Source: FEN-1250 sp039918615 (GTDB lineage Bacteria > Gemmatimonadota > Gemmatimonadetes > Gemmatimonadales > Gemmatimonadaceae). From it: 17,543 bases of DNA. The notes under the pieces were generated by a model. That model did no database searches, was not told the DNA's origin, and was given only the letters and a program-made list of their open reading frames with translations. The stretch is from assembly GCA_039918615.1 (NCBI GenBank), contig JBDSHG010000192.1, positions 1-17,543 on the forward strand. Direction: 5' to 3'. Shown piece after piece: positions 1 through 7,503 of this stretch (within the stretch, counting starts at the first letter, position 1; each line of letters begins with the position of its first letter). The position numbers were made by a program, and so were the translations under genes.

Positions 1-888
1 ACGGGGAGGCTCCGAGTCTCCGAGATCATCCCGCTTGGCCCGGCCGCGCTCGCGGCGAAGATCTCGACGGGTGACTTCATCGTCGCGATCGACGGCGCTC
101 CCGTGAGCGCGCGCACGAACATCGACGAAATGCTCGTGTGGAGGATCGGCAAGCAGACCGCACTCAGCGTCGCGTCGGCCGCCGACGCCAAGCCGCGCGT
201 CGTCACCGTGCTTCCCATCAGCACCAACACCGAGAAGGGACTTCTCTATCGCGCGTGGGTGGAGCAGTCGCGCGCATATGTCGCGAAGGTGAGCGGCGGC
301 CGCCTCGGCTATGTCCACATGCCCGACATGAGCACGGAGTCGCTCGAGCGCTTCTACACCGATCTCGACGCGCAGAATCAGGCGAACGATGGCGTCGTGA
401 TCGATATCCGCAACAACAATGGTGGCTTCGTCAACGCGTACGCGCTCGACGTTCTCACACGCGCTCCGTATCTCACAATGCAGATTCGCGGCATGTCCAC
501 CGCGCCGGCGCGCACGCTCCTCGGCCAGCGCTCGCTCGAGCTGCCTACCGTACTCGTCACGAACATGCACTCGCTCAGCGATGCAGAGGATTTTTCCGAA
601 GGCTACCGGACGATGAAGCTCGGCAAGATCGTCGGTGAGCCGACCGCCGGGTGGATCATCTACACCTCCAACGACGTGCTCTTCGACGGCTCGTCCGTGC
701 GCATCCCGTTCGTGCGCATCCGCGGTGCCGACGGCACGGACATGGAGATGCATCCGCGTTCGGTCGACGTCGCCGTGACGCGGGCGATGGGCGAGAGCTA
801 CGCGGGGCGCGACACGCAGCTCGACGCCGCGGTCAAGACGCTGCTCGACCAGATCGGCACCGCGCGGAAGCCCGCCGCTGCACACTAG
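1..888 (+). CDS. S41 family (tricorn-like) peptidase, C-terminal part, cut by window start
   Basis: The reading frame is open from base 1, so the gene starts upstream of the window and the Met at 103 is internal. The first ~60 residues look like a PDZ domain (ending in GDFIVAIDGAPV), which in this family feeds peptide C-termini to the active site. After a linker come the S41 core segments: GRLGYVHMPDM, then VVIDIRNNNGG, then NMHSLSDAEDF. By family analogy the nucleophile is the Ser of SDAE, codon 577-579 (residue 193 counted from base 1). The C-terminal HPRSVDVAVTRA stretch is typical of tricorn-protease C-lobes. No membrane segment is visible in this part. The expected role is degradation of peptides or misfolded proteins, probably periplasmic if a signal peptide exists upstream. 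The gene ends 21 bases before the FUSC gene, so the two may be co-transcribed although no functional link is obvious. Confidence 0.88.
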   Translation, partial: TGRLRVSEIIPLGPAALAAKISTGDFIVAIDGAPVSARTNIDEMLVWRIGKQTALSVASAADAKPRVVTVLPISTNTEKGLLYRAWVEQSRAYVAKVSGGRLGYVHMPDMSTESLERFYTDLDAQNQANDGVVIDIRNNNGGFVNAYALDVLTRAPYLTMQIRGMSTAPARTLLGQRSLELPTVLVTNMHSLSDAEDFSEGYRTMKLGKIVGEPTAGWIIYTSNDVLFDGSSVRIPFVRIRGADGTDMEMHPRSVDVAVTRAMGESYAGRDTQLDAAVKTLLDQIGTARKPAAAH

Positions 889-909
889 GCGCGCGCGGGA
901 ACGGCGGGC

Positions 910-3084
910 GTGAGCATCGTGCAGCGCGCGAGCGCGATCGCCCGCCATCTCTTCGCGCTCGGGGAAGGCGAGCTGCAGTGGGGGCGGGGCGTGCGCACGG
1001 CCTTCGCGCTCATCGTTCCCGTCGTCGCCGGCGATCTCCTCGCGCAGCCGCTCTTCACGTGGGCCGCGCTCGGCGGCTGGCTCGGATCGCTCGCCGACAA
1101 GGGCGGTTCCTATCGCACGCGCGCCACGACGATGGGCGCGTTCGCGATTCTCGGCGCCGCCTGCGCGCTCGGCGGCACCGAGGCCGCAGGATCGATTCCG
1201 GTTGCGGTCGCATCGATGCTCGTCGTCGGCTTCATTGGCGGGCTCGGTCGTGTGTATGGCGACGAGGGATCGACGGTCGGCTTGTTCATTGCCATCATCT
1301 TCGCGGTGGCGCTCGGCGCACCATCGCACGTGCCGCACGCCGCGCTCGTGCGCGGCGAGCTGTTCCTCGGCGGCGTCGCGTGGGCGATGCTGCTGTCGCT
1401 CCTTCTCTGGCCGCTCCACCCCTTCCGCCCCGCGCGGCGCGTGGTGGCCGGCAGCTATCGCGCGCTTGCGGAGCTCACGCGCGCCCTCGAGGAGGTCGCG
1501 ACGGCGGTCGGCGATCGGAATGCGGGCATCGCTCGCACGCGCGCGCGTGCGCTGCACGCGAGCGTCCGCACTGCGCTCGAGAGCGCGCGCATGGTGATCG
1601 CCGACATGCGCCGTCCGAAGCAGGGACGCAGCGCGCGCGGCGAGCAGCTGCTGGTGCTCAACGAGGGCGCCGAGCAGCTCTTCGGTACGCTCGTGGCGAT
1701 CGAGGCCGAGCTCGAAGCGGCCCACGAGAGTGGGTCGGATGCGGGGGATGCGGCGTTCCGCAAGGCGTTCGGCTGTTTGGCAAAGACCCTCGATCTGCTC
1801 ACCACCGCGATCGACGATACGCTCGACAGACGCAGGCGCGCGGGAGCGGAACCGCCCGTACTCCTCGACCTTTCGGTGCGTACAAATTGGCCGAACGTCC
1901 ATCTGCGCGCAGCGGCGACGCTGCTCTCGCGCCTCGCGAGCGATGTGCAGCTGCTCGTCGACACGGCGTCGCGCATCGACGTGCGTGCGGCGGCGGTCGT
2001 GCCGACGACGGCGGAATTGCGGATGGCGCGACCAACCGCCGCGAGCGATCCGCTTGCGTGGCTGCGCCCGCTGGGCGACGTGCTCACGCCGCGATCGCTC
2101 CCCGCGCAGCACGCTCTGCGCATGGGCATCGCTGCGGCGGCCGCGGTGGGGCTCTCCTACGCGCTGGACATCACGCGCGGCTACTGGGCGACCATCACGG
2201 CGCTGATCGTCCTCCAGCCGTACACCGGCGCCACGATGCGCAAGACGCTGCAGCGCGTCGGCGGCAGCGTGCTCGGAGGAATCATCGCCGCCGCGCTCGC
2301 GGTCGTCGCGCGGTCGAAGCTCGCGATTGCCGGCGTGATGGTCCCATTCACCATCGGCGCCGTCGCCGTGCTTTCGCTCAACTATGGCGTCTTCGTACTG
2401 CTGCTCACTCCGGTCTTCGTGCTTCTGGCCGAACCGCACCCCGGCGAGTGGGGCGTCGCCGGACTTCGGGTCGCGAACACGATGCTCGGAGGTGCGATCG
2501 CCCTGGCAGCGTCGCAGCTGCTTTGGCCCACGCACGAGCTGTCGACGTACGCGACCCAGCTTGCCAATATGTTGCGCCAGCTGCGTGCGCTACTCGCGAT
2601 CGTGACCTCCCCCGCGGACACCACGACGCCTGCGTGGTTGCGTAGCGTCGACGAGACGCGGCGGCGCTTCGGCGTTGCGGTGACGAACGCCGAGGCGACG
2701 ATGCAGCGACTGATCACGGAGGACGCGCCGAACCCGCATCGCGTCGAAGCTGCAATGGCGTTGCTCACCTACGGGAGGCGCATGGCATCCACGCTCTCCG
2801 CGGTTGCCGCGTCGCGTGCGACAGCTGGTGTCTTCGCGCCGGAGGCGGTGGTCACGTCGCTCGCGGTGGAGCTCGATGCGATTATTACGCCGCTCGATCG
2901 CGACCCGTCCGCGCCCACCCTTGCTCCCGCAGTGGACGATACGTCGAAGGAATACGTCGCCGGCGGCGATACCACTGCAGCTACGCAGCCCGCAGCGCAG
3001 ACGCTACAGGCCGCGCAGCTCGATCGATTGTACGCTCAGCTCGCCGTCATGGATCGCGCGGTAAAGAGATACGTCGCGGCCTAG
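910..3084 (+). CDS. FUSC family inner-membrane protein (YccS/AaeB-like)
   Basis: This 724-residue protein has the duplicated FUSC architecture. A first hydrophobic block lies at residues ~30-168, starting near FALIVPVVAGDLL and ending at LLLWPLHPF. A soluble, helix-rich cytoplasmic region spans ~170-395. A second block at ~400-545 includes the signature GYWATITALIVLQPYTGAT, and a helical tail follows. FUSC proteins are linked to efflux of aromatic acids (AaeB) or are of unknown function (YccS). The substrate cannot be read from sequence and no membrane-fusion partner is adjacent, so the AaeB comparison is only structural. The start is GTG at 910, with only a weak purine-rich stretch upstream. 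Length and two-block layout match the family. Confidence 0.88.
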   Translation: MSIVQRASAIARHLFALGEGELQWGRGVRTAFALIVPVVAGDLLAQPLFTWAALGGWLGSLADKGGSYRTRATTMGAFAILGAACALGGTEAAGSIPVAVASMLVVGFIGGLGRVYGDEGSTVGLFIAIIFAVALGAPSHVPHAALVRGELFLGGVAWAMLLSLLLWPLHPFRPARRVVAGSYRALAELTRALEEVATAVGDRNAGIARTRARALHASVRTALESARMVIADMRRPKQGRSARGEQLLVLNEGAEQLFGTLVAIEAELEAAHESGSDAGDAAFRKAFGCLAKTLDLLTTAIDDTLDRRRRAGAEPPVLLDLSVRTNWPNVHLRAAATLLSRLASDVQLLVDTASRIDVRAAAVVPTTAELRMARPTAASDPLAWLRPLGDVLTPRSLPAQHALRMGIAAAAAVGLSYALDITRGYWATITALIVLQPYTGATMRKTLQRVGGSVLGGIIAAALAVVARSKLAIAGVMVPFTIGAVAVLSLNYGVFVLLLTPVFVLLAEPHPGEWGVAGLRVANTMLGGAIALAASQLLWPTHELSTYATQLANMLRQLRALLAIVTSPADTTTPAWLRSVDETRRRFGVAVTNAEATMQRLITEDAPNPHRVEAAMALLTYGRRMASTLSAVAASRATAGVFAPEAVVTSLAVELDAIITPLDRDPSAPTLAPAVDDTSKEYVAGGDTTAATQPAAQTLQAAQLDRLYAQLAVMDRAVKRYVAA

Positions 3085-3089
3085 CAAAC

Positions 3090-3117
3090 GGCCGTCGCGG
3101 CCCTCTACCTTCTTTTT
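3090..3117 (+). terminator. Weak terminator-like hairpin plus T-run after FUSC gene
   Basis: GGCC (3090-3093) and GGCC (3099-3102) can pair around a 5-base loop, and a T-rich run ends at 3117. The stem is only 4 bp and 8 bases separate it from the T-run, so this is a weak candidate. It lies directly after the FUSC stop codon. Confidence 0.2.
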
Positions 3118-3181
3118 GGTTGGGCGAATGCGCACACCGCGACGTCACCTTCGACCCTGGCAACGAGTGCACGCAATCTGC
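3113..3181 (+). promoter_or_regulatory. Copy 1 of a motif shared by the kinase and receiver leaders
   Basis: The 100-base gap before the kinase contains a T-run, then TGGGCGA (3121-3127), ACGAGT (3163-3168) and ACGCAATCTGC (3171-3181), ending 2 bases before the GTG start. The same elements in the same order recur upstream of the receiver gene (5105-5143). No other copy was noticed in the window. A common operator or promoter element is inferred. A chance match cannot be excluded. Confidence 0.3.
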
Positions 3182-3183
3182 CG

Positions 3184-5079
3184 GTGATCTCCCGACGGAC
3201 TCTTCGCATCGCCGCGACCGTCGGTCCTGCGCTCATCTCGCTCGCGATCGGAGTCTTCGCGCTCGTCGGCGTGACGCGGCTCGCTGCCGCGCGGGATGCG
3301 ATTACGCGCTCGCGCGACATCACGGAGTCGCTCCAGACCGTGCTCGCTCGGCTCACCGATGCCGAGACGTCGCAGCGCGGCTATCTCCTCACCGGCTCGC
3401 GCCTCTATCTCGATCCGGGCGAGGGCGCGGCTGCCGACGTGCATCACTCGCTCGCCGCGGCGCGCCGCCTCATCTCGGATTCCACCGAGCAGGCCCGGCT
3501 GGATACGCTCTCGATCATCATCGCCGAGAAACTCTCGGAGCTCCAGTCGGAGAATCGCGCGTACGAAAGCCTGGGTGGGTTGAGCGCTGCCGCCGCGGAG
3601 GTGCGATCGGATCGGGGACAATATCTCATGCGCACGGGGCGAGAGCTGATCGCCAACATCGTAGTCGAGGAGCGCTCGCGCCTCGCAAAACGCGAGGAGC
3701 ACGAGCGCAGCCTTCGCAACATCACCACGGCACTCGTGTTCGCCGCGATCCTGCTTGCGGGGGTGCTCTCTCTGCTCGTCAACACGCTGCTCAGCCGCGC
3801 GCTCAGCGCCCGCGAGGGCGCGGACCGCCTTCGCACGCAGGCGATCTCGGAGCTCGAGCTGGCGAACCACGAGCTCGGCCAGCAGGCAACCGAGATGGAG
3901 GCGCAGACCGTCGAGCTGGCGCGCCAGCGGAGCACGGCGGAGCACGCGAGCCAGCAGGCGCAGGCGGAGCACCGTCGCCTGATGACGGTGGTCGAGCAGT
4001 CGCCGCTCGCCATCTCGATCGTCGAGGCACCATCGGGACGCCGCATCGCCGCGAATGCGGCGGCGGAAAAAGTGTTCGGCATCCCGATCACGGCGTCGCT
4101 CGCCGACACGGCACAGTCGCTCAAGGGATTCAAGGCCGACGGAACGCCGCTCGCGCCGGGCGACTGGCCACTCGCGCGCGCGGTCAGCGGGGGCCAGATG
4201 ATCATCGATGAGGTGATCGAGATCGAGCACCCGAACGGCGAGCGGCGGCGGATCTGCTTCAACAGCGCGCCCGTGCGCGATGCGAATGGCAAGGTCGATG
4301 CGGGCGTCGCGATCTTCTGGGATGTGACCAAGCAGCACAAGGCGGATCAGGAGCTTCGCACCGCGCGAGTGGAGGCCGAGGCGGCGAGCCGGGCGAAGAG
4401 TGAGTTTCTCGCGGTGATGTCGCACGAGCTGCGCACGCCGCTCTCGGCGATCATCGGTTACGAGGAGCTCCTCTTCGACGGAATCACCGGTCCGGTGAAC
4501 GAGGGGCAGCGCACGCAGCTCGGCCGCATCAAGGCGAGCGCAACGCATCTGCTCAGCCTCATCGACGAAGTGCTCACACTGTCGCGGGTCGAGGCAGGGA
4601 GGGAGGTCACGCATCCCGAGCGGATAGCGGTGTTCGCGGCGCTGCACGAAGCGTCGGCGCTCGCGCTGCCGCTCGCGGCGGAGAAGGGGCTTATTCTCGA
4701 GGTGGTGCGCGCACCGAACGATGTCGTCGTGTGGGCCGACGCCACGAAGCTCCGGCAGATTCTCCTCAATCTGTTGACGAACGCGATCAAGTTCACGGAC
4801 AGCGGGCGCGTCGCGCTCGAAGGCCGGAGCTATGGCGACCATGTCGAGATCATCGTGCGCGATTCCGGCATCGGCATCGCGCCTTGGGATCACGATCGCA
4901 TCTTCGACAGCTTCTGGCAGGTCGAGCAGAAGTCGACGCGCAAGGTGGGAGGGACCGGACTCGGGCTGAGTGTGTCGCGCCGTCTCGCGCGTCTGATGCA
5001 TGGAGAGCTCTCGGTTGCATCGAAGCTCGGGGCGGGGAGCACGTTCACACTTCGTCTTCCGGTACCGCGCAGCGCATGA
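3184..5079 (+). CDS. CHASE3-PAS sensor histidine kinase
   Basis: This is a membrane-bound two-component sensor of 631 residues. TM1 lies at ~10-33 and TM2 at ~180-203, flanking a ~145-residue extracytoplasmic region with the CHASE3-like segment LTDAETSQRGYLLTG. A charged coiled coil (~205-265) leads into a PAS domain (~266-390, starting LMTVVEQSPLAISIVEAP). HisKA follows with the phospho-accepting His414 in MSHELRTP. HATPase_c has N-box N529-N533, G1 box DSGIGI from D560 and G2 box GGTGLGL at 589-595. All catalytic boxes are intact and there is no attached receiver or HAMP domain. The GTG start is chosen because it places TM1 at the N-terminus, but its Shine-Dalgarno is poor. The stand-alone receiver 157 bases downstream is the obvious phosphorylation partner. 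The stimulus is unknown. Confidence 0.92.
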   Translation: MISRRTLRIAATVGPALISLAIGVFALVGVTRLAAARDAITRSRDITESLQTVLARLTDAETSQRGYLLTGSRLYLDPGEGAAADVHHSLAAARRLISDSTEQARLDTLSIIIAEKLSELQSENRAYESLGGLSAAAAEVRSDRGQYLMRTGRELIANIVVEERSRLAKREEHERSLRNITTALVFAAILLAGVLSLLVNTLLSRALSAREGADRLRTQAISELELANHELGQQATEMEAQTVELARQRSTAEHASQQAQAEHRRLMTVVEQSPLAISIVEAPSGRRIAANAAAEKVFGIPITASLADTAQSLKGFKADGTPLAPGDWPLARAVSGGQMIIDEVIEIEHPNGERRRICFNSAPVRDANGKVDAGVAIFWDVTKQHKADQELRTARVEAEAASRAKSEFLAVMSHELRTPLSAIIGYEELLFDGITGPVNEGQRTQLGRIKASATHLLSLIDEVLTLSRVEAGREVTHPERIAVFAALHEASALALPLAAEKGLILEVVRAPNDVVVWADATKLRQILLNLLTNAIKFTDSGRVALEGRSYGDHVEIIVRDSGIGIAPWDHDRIFDSFWQVEQKSTRKVGGTGLGLSVSRRLARLMHGELSVASKLGAGSTFTLRLPVPRSA

Positions 5080-5104
5080 GAATTTTCTAATTGCGGCGGT
5101 CGTG

Positions 5105-5143
5105 TTTTTTACCGATGGGCGACGAGTCCGGTACGCAATCTGC
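5105..5143 (+). promoter_or_regulatory. Copy 2 of the motif shared by the kinase and receiver leaders
   Basis: A run of six T's (5105-5110) is followed by TGGGCGA (5116-5122), ACGAGT (5122-5127) and ACGCAATCTGC (5133-5143). Order and content match the kinase leader, but the spacing is compressed. It sits about 94 bases upstream of the receiver start. Downstream, AACGC (5164-5168) and GCGTT (5175-5179) form a short dyad. The function is inferred only. Confidence 0.3.
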
Positions 5144-5236
5144 TCTCCGAACACGGATCAATGAACGCGTATATGCGTTGAATTCAAGGTAATTACGGCG
5201 CGATGCCGATTCATTTATGGTCGCGCAGGAGCACCA

Positions 5237-5671
5237 ATGGAAAGTCAACCGCATAGCGCCATCGCCAAAGACCGGAAGACGCGTCTTTTCGTCATTGACG
5301 ACGAGCCGAGTATTCGTGCGGCGATACGACGCTTTCTCTCGCGGCGCGGCTGGGATGTGGAGGAAGCCGAAGACGGTCGCAAGGCCATGGAGATGCTACT
5401 GCGTTCCGAGCCGGGCTACTACGACGTCGTGCTGTGCGATCTGCGCATGCCGCACTGCTCCGGTGTCGAGCTGTATGGCGAGCTCGTGATGAAGCGCCCG
5501 GATCTCGCGCAGCGCCTGGTCTTCTCTACCGGGGATGTCGCTTCCGCAGATGTATCGACCTTTCTCGCGAGCTCCGGCCGCCCCGTCATCGAGAAGCCGT
5601 TCGAGCTCGCCAGCCTCGAGGAGATACTCGGCCACGTGCGCGACGACAGCCACACAGCCGGCATGCACTAG
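5237..5671 (+). CDS. Stand-alone response regulator receiver protein
   Basis: This 144-residue protein consists of one receiver domain. It has the acidic pair D21/D22 (FVIDDEP), the phospho-acceptor D68 (VVLCDLRMP), the switch residue T98 (FSTGD) and the conserved K120 (EKPF). No DNA-binding or enzymatic output domain follows, so it should act by protein-protein interaction or as a phosphorelay intermediate. The ATG start is well supported: AGGAG at 5227-5231 gives a near-ideal ribosome-binding site 5 bases upstream. It lies 157 bases after the sensor kinase and shares an upstream motif with it, so it is its likely partner (inference). Confidence 0.92.
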   Translation: MESQPHSAIAKDRKTRLFVIDDEPSIRAAIRRFLSRRGWDVEEAEDGRKAMEMLLRSEPGYYDVVLCDLRMPHCSGVELYGELVMKRPDLAQRLVFSTGDVASADVSTFLASSGRPVIEKPFELASLEEILGHVRDDSHTAGMH

Positions 5672-5718
5672 CCATTCCGTAGGCCGCACGACACGTGCAT
5701 CTTTGTGAAGCAAAGTAC

Positions 5719-5747
5719 TTGCAAAAATGCCGTTTTGGTCGCATGAT
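5719..5747 (+). promoter_or_regulatory. Putative promoter of the membrane protein/wHTH pair
   Basis: TTGCAA (5719-5724) and CATGAT (5742-5747) each match 4 of 6 bases of the sigma-70 -35 and -10 hexamers with a perfect 17-base spacer. The predicted +1 falls at about the GTG at 5754. The perfect palindrome AAGTACTT (5713-5720) overlaps the -35 box and could be an operator for the downstream winged-helix regulator. This is inference from position. Confidence 0.35.
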
Positions 5748-5753
5748 GCATTC

Positions 5754-6335
5754 GTGTCCACCTCCACTCTCCACAACCGCGCCCTCGACGATCTCCGCTA
5801 CATCCGCGAGACCATGGAGAGCGCGTCCGCGTTCACCGGCGTCTCCGGATGGGGGCAGATCCTCACGGGCGTCATTGCTCTCGTAGCGGCATTCCTCAGC
5901 CGCACACTCCTCCCTGGCCCCATGTGGCTCGGCGAGTGGCTCGCGGCTGCCGTGCTCGCGGTTGTGATCGGGGTCACCTCGAGCATTTGGAAGGGCCGGC
6001 GTGCGCGCGAGCCCTTCATCTTCGCCCCCCTTCGCAAGTTCGCCCTCGGCTTCGCCCCGCCGATCACTGTGGGCGTCGTGCTCACCTACTATCTCGCCCG
6101 ACTCGGACTGTATGCGCTCCTCCCCGCCTGCTGGCTCCTCCTCTATGGCGCGGGCGTCATGACCGGGGGGATGTTCTCCGTGCGCTCCGTTCCGGTCATG
6201 GGGGTCTGCTTCATGGCGCTCGGCTGCGTCGCCGTCCTCGCGCCGGTCGCCTGGAGCGCCGGGCTGCTCGCCGCCGGCTTCGGCGCGCTGCCGATCGTGT
6301 TCGGGGCCCTCATCGCGTGGCGTTACGGTGGCTAG
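5754..6335 (+). CDS. Small polytopic membrane protein, unknown function
   Basis: The protein has ~193 residues. A short amphipathic N-terminus (LDDLRYIRETMESASAFTGV) is followed by about five or six hydrophobic segments: GQILTGVIALVAAFL, WLAAAVLAVVIGVTSSIW, a pair around ITVGVVLTYYLARL, VMGVCFMALGCVAVL and the C-terminal LLAAGFGALPIVFGALI. I cannot name a family with confidence. Two starts are possible: ATG 5727, and in-frame GTG 5754. I prefer GTG because the conserved-looking part begins there and a promoter-like -10 lies just upstream; neither start has a Shine-Dalgarno. The stop overlaps the next gene by 8 bases, so the protein is probably produced and regulated together with the winged-helix protein, as in modules where a regulator controls a membrane partner. 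Confidence 0.72.
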   Translation: MSTSTLHNRALDDLRYIRETMESASAFTGVSGWGQILTGVIALVAAFLSRTLLPGPMWLGEWLAAAVLAVVIGVTSSIWKGRRAREPFIFAPLRKFALGFAPPITVGVVLTYYLARLGLYALLPACWLLLYGAGVMTGGMFSVRSVPVMGVCFMALGCVAVLAPVAWSAGLLAAGFGALPIVFGALIAWRYGG

Positions 6336-6723
6336 GTCGAGCTCCGCGGCGCGCCGCCGCACGGATCCTCCCGTCGTGCGCCCTCTCGATGCGGCGGCGG
6401 GGAAGGACGCCGCCAAGGGATCGCGCGAGCTCGATGAGCTCATCCACCATCGCCTCCGCCTCGGCATGGTGAGCGCCCTTGCTGCGAACGACGCGCTGTC
6501 GTTCAGCGAGCTTAAGGCGCTCCTGCGCACCACCGACGGCAATCTCAGCGTCCACGCCCGCAAGCTCGAGGACGCGAGCTACGTCACCGTCACCAAGACC
6601 TTCGAGGGGCGCAAGCCGCTCACCACTTACCGCCTCGCGCCGGCCGGCCGGCGCGCGCTGCAGCGCTACCTGTCGCACATGGAATCGATCATTCAGGTGA
6701 CCCGCGACACGCTGGAGCGTTGA
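6328..6723 (+). CDS. Winged-helix transcriptional regulator (PF13601-like)
   Basis: The protein has 131 residues. After a ~30-residue basic, low-complexity N-terminus comes a compact winged-helix domain. The helix pair LSFSELKALLRTTDGNLSVH supplies the recognition helix, and the wing is VTVTKTFEGRKPLTTYRL. A C-terminal helix (AGRRALQRYLSHMESII) likely dimerises. This pattern matches the stand-alone 'winged helix DNA-binding domain' family related to MarR/ArsR. The GTG start overlaps the end of the membrane-protein gene by 8 bases, implying translational coupling. A possible autoregulatory site is the palindrome at 5713-5720. No effector-binding domain is seen. Confidence 0.85.
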   Translation: MARSSSAARRRTDPPVVRPLDAAAGKDAAKGSRELDELIHHRLRLGMVSALAANDALSFSELKALLRTTDGNLSVHARKLEDASYVTVTKTFEGRKPLTTYRLAPAGRRALQRYLSHMESIIQVTRDTLER

Positions 6724-6777
6724 TAGTGTACACCCCGTGTCATCCCACCGGCCGCGCCCTTTTCGCTCACTGACCTC

Positions 6778-7500
6778 ATGTCGCCACGACTCTACACCGA
6801 CTCACAGCCGCTGCACGTCGCGATCATCATGGATGGGAACGGACGATGGGCCACGCAGCGCGCGATGCCGCGCGTCGCGGGGCACCGCGTCGGCGTCGAA
6901 GTCGTTCGCAAAGTCGTCGAGCATGCGCCCTCGCTCGGGATCGACACGCTCACGCTCTACGCCTTCAGCAGCGACAACTGGCGCCGGCCGGCGGCCGAAG
7001 TCTCGACGCTGATGCGGCTCTTCCGCTCGCGCCTCGTCAGCGAAGTGCCGCGGTTGCTCGACAACAACGTCCGTCTCACCGCGATCGGCCGCCGCGACCG
7101 CCTCCCGCTCGCCCTCGCCAACGCACTCGGCGAGGCCGAAGAGATGACGGCGCACGGGACGACGCTGCACATGCGCCTCGCGATCGACTACTCGGCGCGC
7201 GACGAGATCCTGCGCGCCGCGCAACGCATCGCCGCCTCGGGGGACGAAGTCACGCGCGAGGAGTTCGGCCGCGCGCTCGGCGGCGAGCACGATGCGCGTC
7301 CGGCTCGCGACGTTGATCTCGTCATCCGTACTGGCGGCGAGCGGCGCCTCAGCGACTTCCTCCTCTGGGAATGCGCCTACGCCGAGCTGTATTTTACGGA
7401 CGTGATGTGGCCAGAGTTCGGACCCAAGCATCTCGACGCTGCCGTCGAGTATTTCCAGAAGCGCGACCGACGCTTCGGCGCGCTCAGCGCTGCGGGGTAG
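6778..7500 (+). CDS. uppS: Isoprenyl transferase (undecaprenyl diphosphate synthase type)
   Basis: This cis-prenyltransferase of 240 residues condenses isopentenyl diphosphate onto farnesyl diphosphate to make the polyprenyl carrier for cell-wall and glycan precursors. The Mg-binding motif MDGNGRWA gives catalytic D19. H36 and the FSSDNWRRP motif follow. R184, R190, S192 and E203 in RTGGERRLSDF and CAYAELYF correspond to the pyrophosphate and IPP-binding residues of E. coli UppS (R194, R200, S202, E213). All key residues are present and the length is normal. The ATG start sits just before the conserved core and has no clear Shine-Dalgarno. The gene ends in TAG, directly followed in the same frame by a methyltransferase ORF. 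Confidence 0.93.
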   Translation: MSPRLYTDSQPLHVAIIMDGNGRWATQRAMPRVAGHRVGVEVVRKVVEHAPSLGIDTLTLYAFSSDNWRRPAAEVSTLMRLFRSRLVSEVPRLLDNNVRLTAIGRRDRLPLALANALGEAEEMTAHGTTLHMRLAIDYSARDEILRAAQRIAASGDEVTREEFGRALGGEHDARPARDVDLVIRTGGERRLSDFLLWECAYAELYFTDVMWPEFGPKHLDAAVEYFQKRDRRFGALSAAG

Positions 7501-7503
7501 ACG

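Noticed and set aside
651..2645. 664-codon plus-strand frame across the peptidase end and FUSC gene
   Set aside because: It is an Arg/Ala-rich composition artefact overlapping two recognisable proteins in another frame.
3145..5154. 669-codon open frame on the minus strand opposite the sensor kinase
   Set aside because: It is very Arg/Glu-rich with no domain motif, and lies exactly opposite a kinase with every catalytic box intact; it is a GC-rich shadow frame.
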